A stretch of DNA of 64,000 bases. It comes from Thermoguttaceae bacterium. GTDB lineage: Bacteria; Planctomycetota; Planctomycetia; Pirellulales; Thermoguttaceae. Below are positions 32,926-42,400 of the stretch, piece by piece. How positions within the stretch are numbered: the stretch's first letter is position 1; every line of letters starts with the position of its first letter. The stretch covers positions 124,001 to 188,000 of the forward strand of contig JAFSMO010000074.1 of the NCBI GenBank assembly GCA_017447865.1, in the 5' to 3' direction. The notes beneath the pieces are model-generated. The model searched no databases, was not told where the DNA came from, and saw nothing but the letters and a program-made list of their open reading frames with translations. The translations under genes were made by a program, and so were the position numbers.

Positions 32926-33368
32926 TTCACCGGTCCCTGCTCTGCTTCCATCGAATCAATGTACGCACGAAGGCGTTCCAGCTCGTCCGTCACCGAGTGC
33001 AGCTTCAGCATGTTGCGCACACGCTTAAGGAGCTCCACTTTATTGACCGGCTTGCTCAGGAAATCATCGCAGCCAGCCTCGACCGCGCGCTCAATATCGC
33101 CGAGTTCGTTCAGCGCCGTGACCATCAGAATCATGATCTGCGACGTTTCCGGCGAGGATTTTATCTTTTTGCAGACTTCAAACCCGTTGAGCTTCGGCAT
33201 CATCACATCCAACAGAATCAGGTCCGGCTGGAAAGAGGCCACTTTTTCCATCGTTTCTGCTCCGTCACTGGCGAATTCGATCTTGCAGTCCAGGTCCAGC
33301 AAAAACGTTTCGAGCAGTTCCACGTTCGTCTGATTATCGTCAGCGATCAAAATACGGTTTTCAGCCAT
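32922..33368 (-). CDS. Single-domain response regulator (CheY-like receiver)
   Basis: 148 residues. Receiver features are complete: D10 and D11 acidic pair, phospho-acceptor D54 in LILLDVMMPKLNGFEV, T84 in VTALNE and K106 in LSKPVNK. After the receiver a 25-residue coiled tail (KLHSVTDELERLRAYIDSME) ends the protein, with no DNA-binding or enzymatic output domain. No histidine kinase is nearby. It has a promoter, a strong AAGGAGG site, and overlaps the small membrane protein gene by four bases, so the pair forms one unit. Confidence 0.9.
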   Translation of the reverse strand: MAENRILIADDNQTNVELLETFLLDLDCKIEFASDGAETMEKVASFQPDLILLDVMMPKLNGFEVCKKIKSSPETSQIMILMVTALNELGDIERAVEAGCDDFLSKPVNKVELLKRVRNMLKLHSVTDELERLRAYIDSMEAEQGPVK

Positions 33369-33874
33369 TTTTATCCTCCTTAAAATATTATATTAGTCAC
33401 CTACTCATTATAGCAGATTTTGACCGGGATTCAAGAGACCCGGCCTGAAATCCGTCAGAAAAGAACAAAATATTCAGAATTTGAAAGTTTTTTTGAGCTG
33501 GAAAACAGTGCAAAACAAAGAAACCGGGAAAGGGGACTGAGAGGGCGCGTAGAATGAAGAAGGTGGAAAGAATAAGATGTTTGGGAAAGAATAAAGGGCG
33601 GTTTTGGCTTAAATCCCCTTTTCTTTTCGGAATCCGACCCTCAAAAAGTTTTTAAAGGGGCCAGGATAAAATCAGTGATTTTCTGAAAATCTTGAATGGA
33701 AAGCCACGATTTTGTATTCTTTGGATGAAAAAACCAAAAAATTTAACCAATTTTAAAAGTAACGATTAAAGAAAATAGGTAAACTTTGACGATTATATCA
33801 AAAGAAACGGATTTTCCCTGCACAGATTGTGTAAGGGTACGCATTTTTTTATAATTTCCAGAAGGAATGAATCA
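33369..33874. other. Non-coding divergent region, A+T-rich
   Basis: 506 bp between the response regulator and the coiled-coil gene. The left end holds the regulator promoter (33407-33434). From about 33440 to 33870 I find no convincing gene or rightward promoter; the only notable signal is the GAAGGA ribosome site of the coiled-coil gene at about 33861. Confidence 0.5.
33407..33434 (-). promoter_or_regulatory. Promoter of the response regulator unit
   Basis: On the minus strand TTGAAT (33429-33434) and TATAAT (33407-33412) are 16 bp apart; the leader of about 30 nt contains AAGGAGG. Confidence 0.7.
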
Positions 33875-36800
33875 ATGACGAACTCAAACGATTCCACGTT
33901 CTGCCTTAGTGATGAAATGCAGCAGAGAGCCAATCAGGTCGCTGCCCAGCTTCGTGCCCGCGAAGAAGAGGTTTCGGCTCGTGAAGTTGAACTGCGGAAG
34001 CGGATGGTTCAGCAGGAGGCTTTGGAAGCGACCCGGAATCAGGAAATTCAGAACCGGCTTGAGGAACTGCGTCAGAAAGAACTGAAATTTCAGGGTAAGA
34101 ACGAAGATTTCGAGAATCGTCTGTATGCGTTTGAGGCGAAAGAGAAAGAGTTTGAGAATCAGAATATTGATTTTCAGGCCAAGAGGCAAAATCTCGAAAA
34201 ACGGCTTGCTCTTCTCGACGAAAAGGAACGGAAATCGCTCGAGGAACGTCAAAGAGGCCAGCAGGAAATTCAGGCCAGAATTCAGGAACTGAACGAAAAG
34301 CGTGCCCGGCTGGCGGAAGAACAGAGTGAACTGGAACAGGGAATCCGCGATAAATACGATGAAATCGACGAGTACATGAAGAATCAGCGTGACGCGGCCC
34401 GCCAGATGCTTGACGAAGCCAATATGCAGATTCAAAACCGCATGAATCAATTGATTCATCGGGAAAATATTCAGAAAGAAGCGGAAAAGAAACTGGCGGT
34501 CAGAGTTTCCGAATTTAACGTCACCAAGGAACAGCAGCTCGCGGAAATCGCGAACATGAAAAACCTTCAGACCAAGAACCTCCAGCAGCAGGTCCAGGAC
34601 CGACTGAGCGAGCTGGAAGTTCAGTGGGAAATTGAGGCCGACCGGAAAAGCAAGGAGCTGGAATCCTTGAAGGAAGAGGCCCGCAAGACCCTGTTCAACG
34701 CCAGAAATCAGGCCGCGCAGATTATTCAGGCCGCTGAGGAGCAGGCGCAGAAGCAAATCGCAAAATCGCAGGAAAAAGGCGACATGATTTTGCATGAGGC
34801 GGACTCGCAGGTCAAGGCGAAGTTCACGGAAGCCAACCAGGAGATCAAGCGGATCCAGAGTGAAGCCGAACTGATCATTCAGGACAAAATGCACGAAATC
34901 GCGAACGAAAAAAATCGCCTGCATGACGATCGCCTGGAACTGGAGCAGAAGGAAACGAAATTCACCGAAGCCGTTGCGGAGCTGGACGAACGCGTTGCCA
35001 AACTGGTTGAGGCGGAGGAGGATTATACTGCCCGCAATGAAGAGCTTGAAAACCTTCAGAAGAATCTGGAGAGTCAAAGGGCTGAATTTGAAACCAAGGC
35101 GCAGAAATTCCAGGAAGAACTGCAGAATCGCATGCTGGAACTTCAGGGCCAGACTGATGAACTGGAGACGGAAAAAGCCCGTTTCCAGGCTGAAAAGAAC
35201 CGGTTCGAACAGGAAGCCCGTTTTCAGATGGAGCAAATGGAGGAAAAACTCGCTCAGGAGCATGACGCCATGGATAAGCAGGCGGCTCAGGTGACGAACG
35301 AGTTCAAGGACCAGCTGGCTCAAATTCAGATCCGGAATGATGAACTGGACGAACGGGAAAGGCTCCTTGCCCAGAGAATCAAGAAATTCGAGGACAGTCA
35401 GCAGGACGCTCTGGAAAATCTGGCTCAAATGAAGAAAGATTTTGCAGACCGTTCCCGCGGGAAAATTCAGGAACGGATGAAAGAACTGGAAGCCACCTGG
35501 CGGAAAGAGGCAGAAAGTGCCCGCGAGGAAATCGAGTCGCTGAAACTGGAAGCCAGAAAAGCCATTTCCAATGCGCAATCCGAAGCCATTCAGATCACGA
35601 AACGGGCGGAAGTTGACGCTCAGAAGAAAGTGGAGCGTGCCCAGGAACTCAGCCGGCAGAAAATCCAGGACATTGAGGGGGAAATCTCCCAGAGAATCGC
35701 CCACGCCAAGCTGGAAATTCAATCGATTCGGCAAGAAGCCGAGGACGACATTCAGCACAAAAACCAGGATCTGGTCATCCGCGAGGAGGAACTGGAACGG
35801 AAACTGGCCGCTTTGGAAAGCGAGAAGAAATCGTTTGCCCTTGAGAAAGAAGAGTCGATGGAAGAGGCTCGGAACGCTGTAGCCCGTGCTAACGAACACG
35901 CCGCGGCTCTTCTGGAAGACGCTCAGAAACGGGCGGAAAAAACGACTCAACTCGCTCGGGAACAGCTCATTCAGGAACGTGCTGAACTGGAAGAAGCCCA
36001 GAAAAAACTCCAGGAGGCCCGGGATGAATTTAACAAAGAAAAGGTGAATTTCCTGAGCGAGCAGACGGAAACTTCCCAGAAAATGGTGAACGATGCGAAC
36101 GTGCAGATTCGCCGTCGTCTCGACGAAGCCGCCGAGAGGGAAAAATTCCTCAAAGAGGAGCGTATCCGTCTCGCGGACAAGGAAAAGAAGCTCGACGAAA
36201 CGTTCCAGAAGCGCATGCTTGAAATGGAAGAAGCCGTTGAAAAGCGTGTTCATGACCGTATCGCGGCCTTGAAGGGGCCTGGAATCGCTGAAGTTTCCAA
36301 GCTCAAGGGTGAAGCAGAGCTTCTTCTCCGTCAGGCTCAGGAAGAAGCCAGGCAGATCATCCAGAACGCGAAAAACGCTTCGCAGAAGGAATTTGAAATT
36401 TCCCGGGCCACGTCACTCAATTCGACGCGTGAAGCGAATGAATCACTGGCCCAGAAGTTCGAAAAAGCCCGCCTTGAGATCGAAAAACTCAAGCAGGCCG
36501 CCGAGAAGGAGATTCAGGAAAAATCCCAGAAGCTGGCCGATCAGGAAAAGTCGCTCCAGGAACTTCAGCTTGTTCTGGAAAAGGAGAAAAGCTCGATCCA
36601 GCAGTCGCAGGTAAATGCGATGGTCGAAGCGAAGGGGATCGTTTCCAACGCGAATGATCAGGCCGCCGGCATTCTGGCGGAGGTTCAGCGCCGTGCTCAG
36701 ACGATCATCGACGAAGCGAAATCCCAGGCGTCGCTGCAAATGTCGCAGCTCGTCATGGAACAGAGAAAACTTGAAAAAGAAAGGAAAGATTTTCATCAGG

Positions 36801-37126
36801 AAATCGAAACCCGCAGAGGGCTGGAAAATCTTCAGTGGAAAGACTCGCTGATCCAGGAAGACGTCAAGAACGCGAAACTGCAGGCGGCCGAAATCCTGAA
36901 AATCGCCCACGAACAGGCCGAGAAAATCATCCGGGGCGCCTGCTCCCGTGACGATCTCGCCAGTTCACGTCCGGCCAGCTCGCTCTCGGAGCGGGAACTC
37001 CAGCTCGAACTGCTCGCCCGTCAGCTTCGGGAAAAGCAGGAAGCCCTCCAGCAGCGCGAAAAGACGCTGGCGGGAGTCCGCGCCGAAATGGAAGCTCTGG
37101 CGTACGAACTGGTCGATAAAAAATGA
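33875..37126 (+). CDS. Giant coiled-coil protein with internal module repeats
   Basis: 1083 residues, nearly all heptad-like and rich in Q, E, K, A and R, without signal peptide or membrane segment. At least three related modules can be seen, starting near residues 242 (RLSELEVQWEIEADRK), 533 (RMKELEATWRKEAESA) and 795 (RIAALKGPGIAEVSK), each followed by an EARKxxxNAxxQAxQIIQxAEE-like stretch. Another NAxxQAAGIL unit occurs near 930. The N-terminal 25 residues and the C-terminus, ending LAYELVDKK, are unique. The ATG at 33875 follows GAAGGA. A cytoskeletal or scaffold role is likely by analogy with bacterial intermediate-filament-like proteins, but not shown. A perfect terminator follows. Confidence 0.8.
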   Translation: MTNSNDSTFCLSDEMQQRANQVAAQLRAREEEVSAREVELRKRMVQQEALEATRNQEIQNRLEELRQKELKFQGKNEDFENRLYAFEAKEKEFENQNIDFQAKRQNLEKRLALLDEKERKSLEERQRGQQEIQARIQELNEKRARLAEEQSELEQGIRDKYDEIDEYMKNQRDAARQMLDEANMQIQNRMNQLIHRENIQKEAEKKLAVRVSEFNVTKEQQLAEIANMKNLQTKNLQQQVQDRLSELEVQWEIEADRKSKELESLKEEARKTLFNARNQAAQIIQAAEEQAQKQIAKSQEKGDMILHEADSQVKAKFTEANQEIKRIQSEAELIIQDKMHEIANEKNRLHDDRLELEQKETKFTEAVAELDERVAKLVEAEEDYTARNEELENLQKNLESQRAEFETKAQKFQEELQNRMLELQGQTDELETEKARFQAEKNRFEQEARFQMEQMEEKLAQEHDAMDKQAAQVTNEFKDQLAQIQIRNDELDERERLLAQRIKKFEDSQQDALENLAQMKKDFADRSRGKIQERMKELEATWRKEAESAREEIESLKLEARKAISNAQSEAIQITKRAEVDAQKKVERAQELSRQKIQDIEGEISQRIAHAKLEIQSIRQEAEDDIQHKNQDLVIREEELERKLAALESEKKSFALEKEESMEEARNAVARANEHAAALLEDAQKRAEKTTQLAREQLIQERAELEEAQKKLQEARDEFNKEKVNFLSEQTETSQKMVNDANVQIRRRLDEAAEREKFLKEERIRLADKEKKLDETFQKRMLEMEEAVEKRVHDRIAALKGPGIAEVSKLKGEAELLLRQAQEEARQIIQNAKNASQKEFEISRATSLNSTREANESLAQKFEKARLEIEKLKQAAEKEIQEKSQKLADQEKSLQELQLVLEKEKSSIQQSQVNAMVEAKGIVSNANDQAAGILAEVQRRAQTIIDEAKSQASLQMSQLVMEQRKLEKERKDFHQEIETRRGLENLQWKDSLIQEDVKNAKLQAAEILKIAHEQAEKIIRGACSRDDLASSRPASSLSERELQLELLARQLREKQEALQQREKTLAGVRAEMEALAYELVDKK

Positions 37127-37194
37127 AACAAAATCCCGACGTTGCGGTAACGCCGGGGAGTCACTTTTGATTTTTTCAGAAAGGTGAACGCTTG

Positions 37195-37226
37195 GGGAGG
37201 TTTGAAGGATCAAACCTCCCTTTTTT
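37195..37226 (+). terminator. Terminator after the coiled-coil gene
   Basis: GGGAGGTTTGA (37195-37205) pairs perfectly with TCAAACCTCCC (37210-37220) around AGGA, followed by six T. It lies between convergent genes. Confidence 0.9.
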
Positions 37227-37247
37227 CGTGGCGGAAGAAGCCGCGTT

Positions 37248-39284
37248 CTACTCCGTCAGCGGCGGGCAAACGTGCTGGACCGCCCTCTCGCTCAGGTCGA
37301 AGATCGTGAACCCTTTCGCTCCGAGCTCTTTCGCGCACTTGATCTGCTCGATCGTCCCGTCGGGAGTCAGTTTCCACTCGCCGATCCCGAAGTAAAGCGG
37401 GAAACCTTTTTTCACGAGCGTGGTCTGATTCGTGCACATGTTTTCGTAGGATTCCGCGTTCAGCGTGTAGTTCATCGGGCAGAGGAAATCGACCCAGCCC
37501 TCATTCGCCCAAAGGACCCAGTCCTGACCATTATGTTCGCGGCAGGACGGGTAACCGTTGAAGACCGCGGCGGAAATTTTCACGTTCGGGTGCTTCACTT
37601 TCATCTGGTCGTGGACGGTCTTCACCACGTGCGTGATGAGGCTCGCGCGCCAGTCAACGAATTCCTTGTGGAGCGGGCCATTATGCCTTACGTCGGCCGG
37701 CCAGTTTTCGACTTTCTTCCCGATGGCCTCTTCAAAGTGGGCGCGGCAGCAGTCGCAGTAGCACGATTCCAGCCCGTTGTAGCGAATGTAATCGAAATGC
37801 ACGCCGTCCACCGGGTATTTGTCGGCCAGCTCCATCATGCTGTTGATCTCCAGAGCGACATTTTCCGGGTTGGACGGGCAAAGCCAATTCCTCGTTTCAC
37901 CCTGAGGGGTCTTCTGGAGCCGGCCCGCTTTTTCCAGTTCTTTCTGACGCTCCGGCGAGATGTGCCAGTCCGCCTTCCAGCAGACGCGCCAGATGTGGAC
38001 CTGGATCCCCTGGGCGTGGCACGCGTCGAGGCACTGCTTCAGCTGGTCGCCGTACTTTTCGTAATTTTCGCTCGTCGGCACGTACTGGCTCGGGAAAAGC
38101 GCCTCGCCGACCCAGAGCATATTCGGCACGACCGCGTTAAATCCGGCGGCTTTCAGCTCTTTGGCGGTGCGTTCCCAGTCTCCCGGGTAGGCGCCCAAAC
38201 CGCTGTGATTCCACCAGCCGCGGAACTCGAACGAGTCGGCGATTTTCAGGGCTTTCGCGGCCCGGTGCAGGTTTTTCTCGTGCGTTTCCTGGCAGAATTT
38301 CCATCCGGCGATCAGGCCTTCCGAGTCAAAAATCTTCATCGCTTTTTTATGGAGTTCGGCCGCTTCGGGGACTTTTTCGCCAAAAACTGTTTCGAGGTGC
38401 GTGAGAGCCTGCGTTTTGATGGACTCCTCGAGCTTCGGCGCCTTGGCCAAAATATTCATCAGCGGCTCCAGTTCGATCGGCTCGTCTCTCAGGTCCGTGT
38501 TCAGGAAATGCACGACCGTGTGGTTTTCCTGCGCCCATTTTTCGAGCAGCGCCCGCGTTTCGGGCAGGAGGTGCGCCGTGTGGTTGATGAAGCACGCCTG
38601 GCGGTTTTTCAGGAGCGCCAGCCACTCGGCCTCGGTCGCGTTTTTGGCCATGATCGTGCGGTCGGATTCGATCCCGATGGCGGCAAGCTGGCGGCTCAAA
38701 ATGGACGCGTTATTCTTGCCGATCCAGAGCTCGATCCCTTCGGAATTCAGAACGGAGACGAAAACCACGGATTCCGCGACACACTCCAGCGACTGGAAAA
38801 GGGCCTCGGAGTCTTTCTTCCCCATGCGCCAGAAAGAAATGCGGATCGTATCGATCTGGTCCCAGCCGACGGGGGTTTCTTCCATGCGAAAGTCGGCTTT
38901 GCGGAAGCGCAGAATGCCGTCTTTGCCGGGGAGGGCGTTTCCGCCGGAGTACCACCCGTTTTTACTGTGGAAATAGAGGGACGTGCTCGCGAACGCCTTG
39001 GGGTTGGAAACGGAGGCTTTCAGGACGAACTGGCTCCACGCGCTCAGGTCGAGATTCACTTTCGCGTCGATGCAAAGACGCTCAATCCCGTCTTTATCGG
39101 TGGCGCAGACGTTCGTTTTCAGCCCTTCCGGCACGTAGGTCAGAGGTTTGGGGTTTCCCATGGAGGAGTACCACTTCAACCCGTCCGGTTTGAAGTCGCT
39201 GATCACGAGATTTTGAGCGGAGACGCCCGAGGCAAAAACGCAGAGCGTCACGAGAAAAAGGAGGAAAGAAAGATTTTTTTTCAT
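37248..39284 (-). CDS. Secreted GHL10/DUF187-type glycoside hydrolase
   Basis: 678 residues with signal peptide MKKNLSFLLFLVTLCVFASGVSAQ. Residues about 25-170 look like a beta-sandwich binding domain, about 180-270 a Rossmann-like segment, and 360-670 a TIM barrel of the YngK-like family-10-like hydrolase group: GDWERTAKELKAAGFNAVVPNML, GIQVHIWRVCWKADW, YPVDGVHFDYIRYNG (with the aspartate of the HFDYIRY strand), and WVDFLCPMNYT. A cysteine-rich CYCDCC sits near residue 510. The substrate is unknown. It diverges from the next secreted hydrolase, sharing a 171-bp intergenic region. Confidence 0.78.
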   Translation of the reverse strand: MKKNLSFLLFLVTLCVFASGVSAQNLVISDFKPDGLKWYSSMGNPKPLTYVPEGLKTNVCATDKDGIERLCIDAKVNLDLSAWSQFVLKASVSNPKAFASTSLYFHSKNGWYSGGNALPGKDGILRFRKADFRMEETPVGWDQIDTIRISFWRMGKKDSEALFQSLECVAESVVFVSVLNSEGIELWIGKNNASILSRQLAAIGIESDRTIMAKNATEAEWLALLKNRQACFINHTAHLLPETRALLEKWAQENHTVVHFLNTDLRDEPIELEPLMNILAKAPKLEESIKTQALTHLETVFGEKVPEAAELHKKAMKIFDSEGLIAGWKFCQETHEKNLHRAAKALKIADSFEFRGWWNHSGLGAYPGDWERTAKELKAAGFNAVVPNMLWVGEALFPSQYVPTSENYEKYGDQLKQCLDACHAQGIQVHIWRVCWKADWHISPERQKELEKAGRLQKTPQGETRNWLCPSNPENVALEINSMMELADKYPVDGVHFDYIRYNGLESCYCDCCRAHFEEAIGKKVENWPADVRHNGPLHKEFVDWRASLITHVVKTVHDQMKVKHPNVKISAAVFNGYPSCREHNGQDWVLWANEGWVDFLCPMNYTLNAESYENMCTNQTTLVKKGFPLYFGIGEWKLTPDGTIEQIKCAKELGAKGFTIFDLSERAVQHVCPPLTE

Positions 39285-39343
39285 GATGGGATCCGGGGGC
39301 TAAAGGAAGGAAAGGCTTCACCTGAAACGAAGCCGACCCCCTT

Positions 39344-39371
39344 AATATACCAGATTTTTTTGGCGTCACCA
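39344..39371 (-). promoter_or_regulatory. Probable promoter of the 37248-39284 gene
   Basis: TATATT (39344-39349 on the minus strand) with TGGTGA 16 bp upstream. The -10 is good and the -35 weak. Confidence 0.4.
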
Positions 39372-39380
39372 GCCCCCCCT

Positions 39381-39408
39381 ATTGGAAAACCCCCGAATCG
39401 TGTATAAT
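39381..39408 (+). promoter_or_regulatory. Probable promoter of the 39456-44101 unit
   Basis: TATAAT (39403-39408) with ATTGGA 16 bp upstream, preceded by a run of seven C. Start predicted near 39415, about 40 nt before the ATG. Confidence 0.5.
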
Positions 39409-39455
39409 AGTCAGAAAATCCCCCCGAATTCATTTTCTTCCGAAAAGGATTTCCA

Positions 39456-42400
39456 ATGAAAAAGACCCTCCCCCTTTTTTGCCTCGCCCTCTTTTTTGTG
39501 GCGCTGACGTACTGCGGACGTTTGGCCGCCGAGGACGCGCCGTACGAACCCCTCGCCTTTACCGTCTCCACCAACGAGGCCGGGCCGGTGAAAGTCCAGC
39601 TTGCCCCGATGGGATTAATTACGGAGCTGAACGCGGTCCAGACGCTTAACGCGACGATTTCCAGCACCGCGGACGCGCCGCTTTCCGCCGGTCTTGAGTT
39701 TTACTCCTGCGACTCCATCACGCCGGTTTTGGACGGGAAAAACGTGGAAAAAGTCACGAAAACGGTCGAAATTCCGGCCGGCGGCTCCGTGGAAACGGCT
39801 TTCCAGTTCCAGGCGCTTGACGGAACGTACAGCGCGCACTACCCGCTCCACGTGAAGTGCCGCTTTACGACGGCCGACGGCAAAAACCACGAGGCCCACG
39901 CGGTCCGCGTCATCGAGACGAAAGTCCCGCAGGTGAAAGCGGCCGACGCGAAAACCGTGGTGAAAATCGGCGGCGTTTCGATCCTCCGCAAATCGTTCAC
40001 CGCGTGGCGGACGCTCGGGGAGGAAGTGGTCCAGCTCCCGGATTTCAAGGAAACGGATCCGGAATCCCGCGCGGCCTATTACACGAGCTCGCATAAAGGC
40101 CGGCAGTGCATCGGTTCCCATCCGCCGTACATGCCGCGGGGCGGGAGTCTCTTCGCCGCTTACGAAGTCCAGCTTCCCAACGAGCCGGGCCTTTCGATGA
40201 ATTACGGCGCGTGCGTCCGTGACGTTTTTGCGCCGGAGCCGCCGACGGACGGCGTGACGTTCCGGTTCTGGGCCTGCGAAGCGACCGAGGCCGCGAGAAA
40301 AGACCTGGTCAGTGCGGAAAAAACGCTTCTGGAAGAGTTCCATACGCTGAGCACGGACTGGGTGGACCGTTCTTTCCCGCTCGAAAAATTTGCCGGGAAG
40401 AATATTTTCCTCGTCGTGGAAGTGAACCCCGGCCCCAAGAATCATACGACGTGCGACGGCTGCTTCCTCAGCGGTCTGACCATTAATACGGCCCGCGGAA
40501 AGTCTCTGGCGGCTTCCGATGCGCCGGCCGGGAAACCGTTCACGCTCGCCCTGAGCAAGAAATATTCCGCCGTGATCACGCCCGGCCCGAACGGTCTGCT
40601 GGACGGCAAGATCGCGATCGGGGACCCGTCGAAACCGGAGTCTTTCGCGGCGTTTAACGGGATCTCCTTCTCGGTGGGGCTGCAGGCGCTGAACTCGTCC
40701 GGCGCGCAGTACACGGAGCTTCCGAAACTCACCCGGGACCCGAAAGACCCGAATCGCCTGCGTTTCACCGCGACGCTTTTGGCGGACGACCAGGAATTTC
40801 CGGTTTTGGTCGAGATTTACCCCGAAAATGGAATGCTGGTTTTTGACGTTCCGAAGTCCAACCCGGCCGAGCTGCGGGCGTTCCAGTTCCAGTCGGCCGA
40901 CCAGCCCCTGAAGCGGGTTTACTGGGGCCACGGCTTTGTGGCGGAAAATCCCGGCGATTTCCGCGTCGGAATGGGGGGCCATGATTTGGCCGCGAGCCAC
41001 ATCGGGATCGATTTCCAGAACGGGACGTCGATCTGCATGGGGGCCTCCTGCGCGCCGGTGGCGATGGTGGTGGACGGAGAGAAAAACCTCTGCACGCTGG
41101 AAATGGCCAACTCGTTCAAAGTCGCGCTGGTCCCGGCCTCGGGCGGCGCTTTCAACGCGGCGATCAAGTACCGCAAGAATAATTCGTGGCTTCCGAAAAC
41201 CGCGCCGGGCGTGGAACGGAAGCGCGGCCGCCTGACGTTCGACGTTTGGGGAGGCCGGTACGCCAAAGACGCTGAGGACGTCAGCAAGGCGGTCCAGTAC
41301 GGCGTCACCGACGCGCTTTTCATCAAACACGTCTGGCAGGTTTGGGGGTACGACGTTCGTCTGCCCGACATTTGGAACGAAAACCCCGACCAGCCGCGCG
41401 TTCTGCCGGGGCTGGGGACCTACGAGGAACTGAAGGAACTGGCCGAAACCTGCGCCGCGGCGGGGATCCCGTTCGGCGTTCACGACAATTACATCGATTT
41501 CTACCCGGACGCGGAAGGGTTTTCTTACGACCTGATCGACTTCAATCAGGACGGGCGGCCGAGAAAAGCGTGGATCAACCACGGCGCGTATGCGCAGAGC
41601 TACCAGTGGCGGCCGGACCTCTTCAAGCCGTTCCTCGTGCGGAACCTGGAGCTTGACCGCAAATATTTGCCGACGATGGACGCGTACTTCGTGGACGTTT
41701 TCACCTCGGCCAACGTTTACGACTACTGGGACCGCGAGGGGAATTTCCACTCCATGACCCAAACGGCCGAGTGCTGGAAGGACTGCTTCCGGACGATCAG
41801 CGCGGCCCTTTCGCACACGAAAAACGGGAAAGTCGAGGAAGGGATCACTGCCAGCGAAGCGGGCTCCGACGGGCTTCTGGGCGGGATTTCCGGCGCGGAC
41901 TGCCAGTGGATGCTGATCGATAATCGGAAGGGAGGCACGTGGCGGAAGTACGTCCCGTGCGATGATTGGGCGCGGACCCCCTGGTTTGCGTCGGTGAACC
42001 ACACGAATTTCTCGCGCCACGGCGCCGGCTACTCGAGCCGTTACCAGGCGTACCGCGATCCGGCCCTGCACAATTCGATGAGCGACGACTACATCTCCTC
42101 CGAAATGCTCGGCGGCCTCGACCTGATGGTGGAAGCCGGGGCGGTTTTTGCCGGGAGCGTCCGTAAAAATTACCTCGCCCAGCACGTCAAGCGCGCGCAG
42201 GCCGACCAGGAGATTTCCCGCGTGGAATTCGTGGACGACTGCCTCGCTCATCAGTGCGTGGCCTGGACCAACGGCATGAAAGTGTACGTGAACCAGGCCG
42301 AAACCGACTGGACCATCGCGGGGGCCGTGCTTCCGCAGTACGGTTTCGTCGTTCTGGACGCGGAGGGGAAGATCATCTCCGCGATCGTCCGCAACCCGAA

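Noticed and set aside
33884..36253. 789-codon minus-strand frame
   Set aside because: Mirror of the coiled-coil gene: GAA, CAG and AAA codons read as Phe, Leu and Phe on the other strand. No ribosome site.
37272..39407. 711-codon plus-strand frame
   Set aside because: Antisense of the GHL10-type gene, which has a signal peptide and TIM-barrel motifs.
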